Shown here in pieces: positions 1 to 4,448 of a DNA stretch of 5,532 nucleotides. This stretch comes from DSBX01 sp046484845 (GTDB taxonomy: Bacteria; Hydrothermota; Tepidihabitantia; Tepidihabitantales; Tepidihabitantaceae), in contig JAWOIB010000009.1 of assembly GCA_046484845.1 (NCBI GenBank), positions 1 through 5,532 of the forward strand, read 5' to 3'. Within the stretch, counting starts at the first letter, position 1. Each line of letters begins with the position of its first letter. Made by a program: the position numbers and the translations under genes. Under the pieces are notes generated by a model that saw nothing but the letters and a program-made list of their open reading frames with translations, ran no database searches and had not been told where the DNA came from.

Positions 1-7
1 GTTTCAT
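1..7 (-). CDS. Possible 5' end of a gene leaving the window on the left
   Basis: On the minus strand an ATG at 7-5 is followed by an AAA codon and then the window edge. A strong Shine-Dalgarno-like GGAGG lies at 18-14, six bases upstream of the ATG, which is ideal spacing. A 27-codon open frame on the same strand (ATG at 87-85, TGA at 6-4) ends in an ATGA overlap with this start, as in translational coupling, but that peptide has no recognisable features. A second ATG at 20-18 opens another frame to the edge without a ribosome site. Only two codons are visible, so nothing can be said about the product. If real, the gene is divergent from the acetyltransferase at 466. Confidence 0.35.
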
Positions 8-131
8 CCGCTTCCTCCATCACTGCTGCTGGGAATGAAGACGCCGAAGATGAAATCACTGATCCCGGCCTGGGTGAGCCGCGTCATCACACGCCCCCAG
101 AGACACCCCGGAGGGGGTTACCGAAGCCGTA

Positions 132-184
132 GGGGAAGCCAGGGGGGGAACGGCCCCGGGGATGGCTCCCGGGATGGGGTGGGG
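132..184 (+). other. G-tract cluster, candidate G-quadruplex
   Basis: Six tracts of three or more G occur in 53 bases on the plus strand: 132-135, 142-148, 158-161, 171-173, 176-179 and 181-184. The gaps are 6, 9, 9, 2 and 1 bases. Four or more such tracts with short loops are the textbook requirement for an intramolecular G-quadruplex. A further G-run at 113-117 lies just upstream. The minus strand would be correspondingly C-rich (i-motif-like). In a GC-rich genome some clustering is expected by chance, so function is not shown. Confidence 0.5.
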
Positions 185-226
185 TGGTCACGCCGGGCGG
201 GTAACTCATCTATTTCGCGTACGATA

Positions 227-271
227 GCCCGCCGGCCGGCCGGCGGTCCCCCACCGGCCGGAAAGCCGGGC
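227..271. repeat. GC-only imperfect inverted repeat (hairpin)
   Basis: GCCCG at 227-231 can pair with CGGGC at 267-271, and CCGGCCGG at 232-239 can pair with CCGGCCGG at 254-261. A five-base bulge (262-266) lies on the right arm and the loop spans 240-253. The left arm contains a perfect 10-bp palindrome (231-240). No T-tract follows on either strand, so this is not a standard Rho-independent terminator. Confidence 0.45.
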
Positions 272-297
272 GCCTTCCGGTTGTATAACTCTGCGAA

Positions 298-322
298 CCG
301 GCCCGGGCGCAGGCCGGGCCGG
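298..322. repeat. Perfect 9-bp GC-only hairpin
   Basis: CCGGCCCGG at 298-306 is the exact reverse complement of CCGGGCCGG at 314-322, around a 7-base loop. No T-run follows directly; the nearest is TTT at 331-333. It lies upstream of the acetyltransferase promoter at 433, so it would not be in that transcript if the promoter call is right. It could be a structured element of an RNA crossing this region or a protein-binding site. Confidence 0.45.
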
Positions 323-432
323 GCAGTCCGTTTGTGTCCGCGACCGAGAAGACTCGCAGGACGGTTATGAGTCAGCGAAGCCGAGGAGCCCAGGAAGCCG
401 CAGAAGCTGTTCCCACGTGCCTCTTGCTGCTA

Positions 433-460
433 TTGACAATTCGGCGTTTGCGGATAGCGT
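433..460 (+). promoter_or_regulatory. Sigma-70-type promoter for a leaderless acetyltransferase mRNA
   Basis: A perfect -35 box TTGACA (433-438) is followed after 16 bases by TAGCGT (455-460), which matches the -10 consensus at T1, A2 and T6. The start ATG is only five bases beyond the -10 box. Transcription would then begin at or within a base or so of the A of the ATG, giving an mRNA with essentially no leader. No Shine-Dalgarno sequence precedes the ATG. The EamA gene at 4050 has the same arrangement with identical spacings. Confidence 0.6.
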
Positions 461-465
461 ATCGT

Positions 466-1587
466 ATGCCTCTCGAAGTTCGTCCGCTGGCCGGCCGCGC
501 TGACCTGCGCCGGTTCATCAACCTGCCCGCCGAACTCCACCGCGACCGCGCCAACTGGCTGCCGCCGGTGTATATGGACGAATGGCGGTATTTCAACCCG
601 AAGCGCAACCACGCGTTCCGCAATTCCGAGGCGGTGCTCGCGCTTGCTTGGCGCGACCGGAAACCGGTCGGCCGGACAATGGGCATCATCCAGCGCCGCC
701 ACAACGAGAAGACCGGCGAGCGCACCGCCCGCTTCGGCTACCTCGAAGCGCCCGAGGACCGCGACGTGGTGCTCTCCCTGCTCGGTTTCGTCGAGCGCTG
801 GGCCCGGAGCCGCGGGATGAACCGGGTCGTCGGCCCGCTCGGCTTCTCCGACCAGGACCCGGAGGGCTTCATGGTCGAGGGCTTCGACGAAGAGCCGCTG
901 CTCGCCTGCAACCAGAACCTGCCCTGGATGCCCGGCTTCATGGAATCAGCCGGCTATTCGAAGGAAATCGACTACGTCCATTACCTCGTCCCGGTCCCGC
1001 CCGAGCCGCCCGAACTGTATGTCAAGGTCTCACAGCGCCTGCTCCGCCGGCAGGAGTATTCACTGCTTGAATTCACGTCCCGGAAGCAGCTCAAGCCCTG
1101 GATTTACAGGATTTTCGAGCTGATGAACGAGACCTACCGGTCAATCTATGCCTACACCGAACTCGAGCGCGACGATATGGAAGCCCTAGCCGGTCAGTAC
1201 CTTCCCGTCATCGACCCGCGATTCGTGAAGGGCGTCACCAACCGGGAAGGCAAGCTGGTCGCGTTCATCATCGGCATGCCGCACATGAACGAAGGCCTGC
1301 GCAAGTGCCGGGGCCACATCCTGCCGTTCGGCATCTTCCACATCAAGGCCGCGATGAAGCGTACGAAACAGCTCGACCTCTACCTCGGCGCGATCCGCGA
1401 GGACTGCCGGGGCAAGGGACTGGACGTGTTGATGGGCACCGCGATGCTCAAGAGCGCGCACGCGGCCGGGTTCGAGCGGATCGACAGCCACCACGAGATG
1501 GAAACGAACCTCAAGGTCCGTGCCGAGATGGAACGGGCCGGGGGGGTCGTGTTCAAGCGCTTCCGGGTCTACCAGAAGCCGCTATAG
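466..1587 (+). CDS. GNAT-fold N-acetyltransferase-like protein, about 370-residue family
   Basis: This 373-residue soluble protein resembles, from memory, a widespread uncharacterised GNAT-related family of about 370 residues; the substrate is unknown. Recognisable conserved blocks are WLPPVYMDE (31-39), NPKRNHAFRN (44-53), GPLGFSDQDPEGFMVEGFDE (123-142) and LPFGIFHIKAA (286-296). The C-terminal GNAT motif is LYLGAIREDCRGKGLDVLM (305-323), where RGKG would hold the acetyl-CoA pyrophosphate. An aspartate (320) follows instead of the usual G/A. The conserved ETN (346-348) comes next. ATG 466 was chosen because family similarity begins there and a promoter sits immediately upstream. The frame stays open back to GTG 334, and ATG 367 has a weak AGGA site, but the extra residues look like chance translation. 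The gene converges on the ATP-grasp gene with a 6-bp stop overlap. Functional linkage to that pair is possible but unproven. Confidence 0.88.
   Translation: MPLEVRPLAGRADLRRFINLPAELHRDRANWLPPVYMDEWRYFNPKRNHAFRNSEAVLALAWRDRKPVGRTMGIIQRRHNEKTGERTARFGYLEAPEDRDVVLSLLGFVERWARSRGMNRVVGPLGFSDQDPEGFMVEGFDEEPLLACNQNLPWMPGFMESAGYSKEIDYVHYLVPVPPEPPELYVKVSQRLLRRQEYSLLEFTSRKQLKPWIYRIFELMNETYRSIYAYTELERDDMEALAGQYLPVIDPRFVKGVTNREGKLVAFIIGMPHMNEGLRKCRGHILPFGIFHIKAAMKRTKQLDLYLGAIREDCRGKGLDVLMGTAMLKSAHAAGFERIDSHHEMETNLKVRAEMERAGGVVFKRFRVYQKPL
1582..1587. other. Shared palindromic stop: convergent TAG/TAG overlap
   Basis: The six bases CTATAG are their own reverse complement. They supply the plus-strand TAG of the acetyltransferase (1585-1587) and the minus-strand TAG of the ATP-grasp gene (1584-1582). 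No hairpin plus T-tract terminator is seen nearby, so the two transcripts probably run into each other. Confidence 0.9.
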
Positions 1588-2574
1588 CCGGACGTCCTCC
1601 CGGGCCAACCGGGCCAGCGCCGAATCGAGTATCATCCCGACCAGTCCCGGGAACGCGATACCCCCGAGCCGGCAGATAATCGGCAGGTCCGAATGGACCG
1701 GGTTGAGCCCGGGCAGCGCGTTGACCTCCAGGAATCCGGGCACGCCCGCGGCGTCGCAGCGCAGGTCCACCCGACCCGCGTCCCGGCAGCCGAGCACGCG
1801 GTAGGCGGCAAGCGCGGTCTCCCCTGCCCGGCGTGCGGCCAGGTCATCCGCCAGGCGGTACTCGACCCGGCCCTGGTAGTCCTGCTTGATGGCGTAGCCG
1901 TAGATGTCGGTCCCGGCCCGGTCGGTAAACGCGACTTCCATCACCCCGAGCACCCGTGCCACAGGCCCGGTCCCGGTGATGCCGACCGTGAACTCCCGTC
2001 CGGGCAGGTAGCTTTCCACCAGCACCGGCTGGTCGTACTCCTCGAGCAGCCGCCCGCAGACCGCGCGCAAGGCCGCCCGGTCCTCAACCCGCGACTCGGC
2101 CGAGATGCCCTTGCCCGTACCCTCCGCCACCGGCTTGCAGAACAGCGGCAAGGACAGGCTCACCCGGTCCGCGTCCTCGATGCGCCGCACCTGGACGAAA
2201 TCCGGGGTCGGCAGACCGGCATCGCGCACGACCCGCTTGGTCAGCGCCTTGTGCAGGGTCAGAGCCAGCACCATCGGACCGGAGAAGGTATATGGCACCC
2301 GATAGGCATCGAGCAGTGCCGGGACCTGCGCCTCCCGGCCGAAACCGGACAACCCCTCAGCGATGTTGAACACTAGCTCCCAACGCTCGCCCGCGGCCAG
2401 CCGGCCGACCAGGTCGCGGCAATGACCGATGCGCACGACGTCGTGACCCAGCCCGGCCAGCGCCTCCGCGATACCGTCGACCGTATCCGGCCGGTCGAAC
2501 TCCGCGGTCTCCTCCGCGCCGAAACCCTCGGCTAGGTATTCGTCGCGCAGGTCGTAGGTGAAACCTATCTTCAT
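1582..2574 (-). CDS. ATP-grasp ligase of the D-Ala-D-Ala ligase superfamily
   Basis: This 330-residue protein, close to normal Ddl length, should use ATP to join a carboxylate (as acyl phosphate) to an amine. Visible landmarks are the family segment FNIAEGLSGFGREAQVPALLDAY (69-91), K109 and K147 in FCKP as ATP ligands, the glycine-rich loop AEGTGKGIS (150-158), VESYLPGREFTVGI (186-199) and the metal ligands D270 (RVDLR), E283 and N285 (FLEVN). The D/E/N spacing equals that of E. coli DdlB (257/270/272). The Ddl N-terminal GGxSxE signature is absent, replaced by a conserved-looking acidic segment (DLRDEYLAEGFGAEETAEFD, 8-27). DdlB Ser150-Ser151 correspond to T153-G154. It is therefore probably not the cell-wall enzyme. 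ATG 2574 is preceded by GGGAG at 2586-2582. The gene follows the aminomutase by 23 bp in one operon, pointing to a beta-amino acid substrate (inference). Confidence 0.9.
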   Translation of the reverse strand: MKIGFTYDLRDEYLAEGFGAEETAEFDRPDTVDGIAEALAGLGHDVVRIGHCRDLVGRLAAGERWELVFNIAEGLSGFGREAQVPALLDAYRVPYTFSGPMVLALTLHKALTKRVVRDAGLPTPDFVQVRRIEDADRVSLSLPLFCKPVAEGTGKGISAESRVEDRAALRAVCGRLLEEYDQPVLVESYLPGREFTVGITGTGPVARVLGVMEVAFTDRAGTDIYGYAIKQDYQGRVEYRLADDLAARRAGETALAAYRVLGCRDAGRVDLRCDAAGVPGFLEVNALPGLNPVHSDLPIICRLGGIAFPGLVGMILDSALARLAREDVRL

Positions 2575-2581
2575 CCTCGCT

Positions 2582-2586
2582 CTCCC
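2582..2586 (-). promoter_or_regulatory. Ribosome binding site of the ATP-grasp gene
   Basis: GGGAG on the minus strand lies seven bases upstream of the ATG at 2574-2572, inside the 23-bp gap after the aminomutase stop. It fixes this ATG as the start and rules out the longer in-frame extension to 2838, which overlaps the aminomutase gene. Confidence 0.7.
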
Positions 2587-2597
2587 GCCCGGCGCGC

Positions 2598-3908
2598 TCA
2601 GTCGAGACGGTCCGGGTAGCGGTACTGCCGCCCGGCGTAGTTGGTCAGCAGCAGGTCCCCGCCCTCGCGGCCGGTCGCGTACTCCGGCAGGAGCGGGATC
2701 TTGCCGCCCCCGCCCGGCGCGTCGATGACGTAATGGGGCACCGCGTAGCCGCTGATGTGACCGCGCAGACCCTTGATGATTTCCAGCCCGCACGCGACCG
2801 GGGTCCGGAACTGCACCGAACCGAGAATCGGGTCGCACTGGTAGAGGTAGTAGGGTCGCACCCGGCAGCGCAGCAGCCCGGTGAACAACCGGCGCATCGT
2901 CGAGACATCATCATTGACCCCCCTCAGGAGCACTGTCTGGCTGCCGAGCGGCACCCCGGCGTCAGCGAGCCGGTTGCAGGCATGCACCGTCTCCGGCGTC
3001 AGCTCGTCCGGGTGAGTGAAATGGATGCTCATCCAGACCGGGTGGTTGCGCCGGAACATCCGGCAGAGCGCGGATGTCACCCGCTGGGGGAGCACCGCCG
3101 GCACCTTGGTGCCGATGCGGACGATTTCGACGTGCGGAATCGCCCGGAGCCTGCCCAGCAGCCACTCCAGTCGCTCGCCCGGCATGGTCAGCGGGTCGCC
3201 CCCGGAAAGCAGCACGTCCCGCACCGCCGGCGTCCGGCCAATGTACTCGAGCGCCGCCTCCCAGTTCCGGGGACTGAAGCAGTGACTGCGGCCGCCGACC
3301 AGCCGCGACCGGGTGCAGTAGCGGCAGTAGACCGCGCAGGCGCCCGTTACCAGGAGGAGAACCCGGTCCGGGTAGCGGTGGACCAGCCCCGGAACCGGGC
3401 TATCCGCGTCCTCGGCCAGCGGGTCGCCGACCTCGCCGGGCGATATCACCAACTCGGACGCGGTCGGCACAACCGTCCGCCGGAGCGGCTGAGCCGGGTC
3501 ACCCGGGTCGAGCAGACTCGCGTAGTAGGGCGTGATGCTCAGGGGCAGCGAGCGGCCCGACGGCCCGAGCGCCGCCTGCTCGTCGCTCGACAGCCGGATG
3601 ATGCGGGCCAGTTCCCCGGCGGTGCGCACCCGGTGCCGCCACTGCCAGCGCCAGTCGTGCCACTGCACGGAACTGGCGCCCGGCCAGTGCCGCGAGCGGA
3701 ACTCGTCCGCGCGCGGGCTTTCGAACGCGACCGCCAACGGTCCGGCCTGCGGCCGTGTGAGCCGGTCCAGTTCGGCAGGTGTGAGTGCGTCGGGAATCGG
3801 TCGGCCGGCAGCGCCGGCCGGACTACCTGGAGGTTCCGCCTCTTCGACCGGAACTCCGGGCTCGGACGAAAGGGACATCTCGTCCCCGCGGACAGGATGC
3901 TGGTTCAT
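2598..3908 (-). CDS. kamA: Lysine 2,3-aminomutase-like radical SAM/PLP enzyme (KamA family)
   Basis: This 436-residue enzyme of the KamA family should convert L-lysine to L-beta-lysine using a [4Fe-4S] cluster, SAM and PLP. The cluster motif is C191-x3-C195-x2-C198, followed by R200, the counterpart of the carboxylate-binding Arg134 of Clostridium subterminale LAM. SGGD lies at 235-238. The PLP lysine is K403 in APGGGGK. D359 (YQCD) and D396 (IDAPGGGG) match LAM Asp293 and Asp330, which bind the lysine side-chain amine and are changed in glutamate 2,3-aminomutase. This argues for lysine as substrate. The LAM-like N-terminal domain (WHDWRWQWRHR at 83-93, LPLSITPYYASLLDP at 121-135) is intact. 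About 45 C-terminal residues of LAM, including its CxCxxC zinc ligands, are missing, although C311 (LAM Cys268) remains. Residues 1-45 are low-complexity. ATG 3908 has a GGGAG site 11 bases upstream; ATG 3878 is an alternative. It is first in an operon with the ATP-grasp gene. Confidence 0.93.
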   Translation of the reverse strand: MNQHPVRGDEMSLSSEPGVPVEEAEPPGSPAGAAGRPIPDALTPAELDRLTRPQAGPLAVAFESPRADEFRSRHWPGASSVQWHDWRWQWRHRVRTAGELARIIRLSSDEQAALGPSGRSLPLSITPYYASLLDPGDPAQPLRRTVVPTASELVISPGEVGDPLAEDADSPVPGLVHRYPDRVLLLVTGACAVYCRYCTRSRLVGGRSHCFSPRNWEAALEYIGRTPAVRDVLLSGGDPLTMPGERLEWLLGRLRAIPHVEIVRIGTKVPAVLPQRVTSALCRMFRRNHPVWMSIHFTHPDELTPETVHACNRLADAGVPLGSQTVLLRGVNDDVSTMRRLFTGLLRCRVRPYYLYQCDPILGSVQFRTPVACGLEIIKGLRGHISGYAVPHYVIDAPGGGGKIPLLPEYATGREGGDLLLTNYAGRQYRYPDRLD

Positions 3909-3919
3909 GGGTTATTGTT

Positions 3920-3949
3920 CTCCCGGGCCTGCTGTCTACCAGCGGCCCG
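3920..3949 (-). promoter_or_regulatory. Leader hairpin abutting the kamA ribosome binding site
   Basis: In the predicted minus-strand leader, the arm at 3949-3940 pairs with 3934-3924: CGGGCC with GGCCCG and GCTG with CAGC. That gives ten GC-rich base pairs, one bulged base at 3930 and a 5-base loop at 3939-3935. The Shine-Dalgarno GGGAG (3924-3920) starts on the last base of the 3' arm, 11 bases before the ATG at 3908. The position would suit control of ribosome access, but no ligand or alternative fold is evident. Confidence 0.5.
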
Positions 3950-3971
3950 AAACGGCGTTTAGCACGCGACC

Positions 3972-3998
3972 ATTTTAGTCCGTATTGGGTTTTGTCAA
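3972..3998 (-). promoter_or_regulatory. Promoter of the kamA/ATP-grasp operon
   Basis: On the minus strand a perfect TTGACA (3998-3993) is followed by TAAAAT (3977-3972), a five-of-six match to the -10 consensus. The 15-base spacer is short of the optimal 17. The predicted start near 3965 gives a leader of about 57 bases that contains the hairpin and Shine-Dalgarno site. The block is noticeably AT-richer than its surroundings. It lies back to back with the plus-strand promoter at 4017. Confidence 0.6.
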
Positions 3999-4016
3999 TA
4001 GTCTGCTCGTGGGTGT

Positions 4017-4044
4017 TTGACAGCCGGGTTGCCGGCCCTACCAT
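4017..4044 (+). promoter_or_regulatory. Promoter for a leaderless EamA mRNA
   Basis: A perfect TTGACA (4017-4022) is followed after 16 bases by TACCAT (4039-4044), a four-of-six -10 match (T1, A2, A5, T6). The ATG at 4050 begins five bases later, so transcription should start on or next to the start codon. No Shine-Dalgarno site is present. The first base of the -35 box is 33 bases before the ATG, exactly as for the gene at 466. Its -35 box is 18 bases from the divergent kamA -35 box. Confidence 0.6.
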
Positions 4045-4049
4045 TCGGC

Positions 4050-4448
4050 ATGGACTATCGCCTGCTCTGCGTCATCGCGCTGGTCTGCTGGGGTGGCTGG
4101 GGCTTCGTCAGCAAGCTGGCAACGAAGACCGCCTCGCCCGCCGGCCTCGCGCTCTGGGCAACCGTGGCCAGCCTGCTGCCGATTGCCGCCTTCGCTTTCG
4201 CGACCAGCCGGGGTGAGTTGCGGCCGACCCCGCTGGTTGCCGTCTCCGGGTTACTCGCCGGGGTCGCGACGCTCGCGTTCTACCTCGCGCTGGACCGCGG
4301 CCCGGCCTCGGTGGTGGTACCGCTGACCGGGATGTATATCCTGGTCCCGGCCCTGCTCGGCATCGCCCTGCTCCGGGAACCGGTAACGCTGACCCGGGCG
4401 CTGGGGATGGCCTCAGCCGCGCTCGCGGTCTTCCTGCTGTCGCGTTAG
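4050..4448 (+). CDS. Half-size EamA/DMT-superfamily membrane transporter
   Basis: This 132-residue, very hydrophobic protein is a single EamA (DUF6-type) unit of the drug/metabolite transporter superfamily. Five membrane segments are visible: about residues 3-24, 30-51, 60-80, 86-107 and 112-131. The typical EamA block ALDRGPASVVVPLTGMYILV (80-99) is followed by LLGIALLREPVT (102-113). Full-length DMT exporters carry two such units with ten segments, so this one would have to work as a homo- or hetero-dimer. Five segments, rather than SMR's four, suit an EamA half unit. ATG 4050 was chosen because the promoter ends five bases before it. An in-frame TTG at 4017 overlaps the -35 box and is unlikely. 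It is divergent from kamA and could export that operon's product, but the substrate is unknown. Confidence 0.85.
   Translation: MDYRLLCVIALVCWGGWGFVSKLATKTASPAGLALWATVASLLPIAAFAFATSRGELRPTPLVAVSGLLAGVATLAFYLALDRGPASVVVPLTGMYILVPALLGIALLREPVTLTRALGMASAALAVFLLSR
4445..4448. other. Convergent stop-stop overlap (TTAG)
   Basis: The plus-strand TAG of the EamA gene (4446-4448) and the minus-strand TAA of the MFS gene (4447-4445) overlap within four bases. There is no intergenic space and no recognisable terminator between the two converging genes. Confidence 0.9.

Larger units (their letters stand above)
8..432. other. Non-coding, GC-rich structured intergenic region
   Basis: I see no convincing gene in these roughly 425 bases. 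The open plus-strand frame at 35-370 translates to a Gly/Arg/Pro-rich string without domain character, as expected by chance at this GC content. The stretch holds a series of G-tracts (132-184) and two GC-only inverted repeats (227-271 and 298-322), listed separately. It lies between a possible minus-strand gene start at 7 and the acetyltransferase promoter at 433. It is therefore probably regulatory, an untranslated leader of the left-hand gene, or an uncharacterised RNA. Confidence 0.5.

Noticed and set aside
298..333. Rho-independent terminator
   Set aside because: The stem is strong but is followed by mixed sequence rather than a T-run, and no plus-strand gene ends upstream in the window.
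35..370. 111-codon open frame in the left intergenic region
   Set aside because: The composition is Gly/Arg/Pro low-complexity reading through G-tracts, with no ribosome site and no recognisable motif.
334..465. N-terminal extension of the acetyltransferase from GTG 334 or ATG 367
   Set aside because: Family similarity starts at the ATG at 466 and a full promoter lies inside the extension. The weak AGGA before 367 leaves a small doubt.
1693..2376. 227-codon plus-strand open frame opposite the ATP-grasp gene
   Set aside because: It mirrors a gene with conserved ATP-grasp motifs and shows no protein character of its own.
2575..2838. Extension of the ATP-grasp gene upstream into the aminomutase gene
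   Set aside because: Those codons are an out-of-frame reading of conserved KamA sequence, and ATG 2574 has its own Shine-Dalgarno site and matches the usual family start.
466..3908. An ablA/ablB-type N-epsilon-acetyl-beta-lysine osmolyte locus
   Set aside because: The acetyltransferase is convergent, has its own promoter and belongs to a different, longer GNAT-related family than AblB. The operon partner is an ATP-grasp ligase. Acetylation of beta-lysine cannot be excluded but is not supported.
2733..3962. 409-codon plus-strand open frame opposite the aminomutase gene
   Set aside because: It is antisense to a clear KamA-family enzyme and its translation is His/Pro/Arg-rich without domains. 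Long antisense frames are routine at this GC content.
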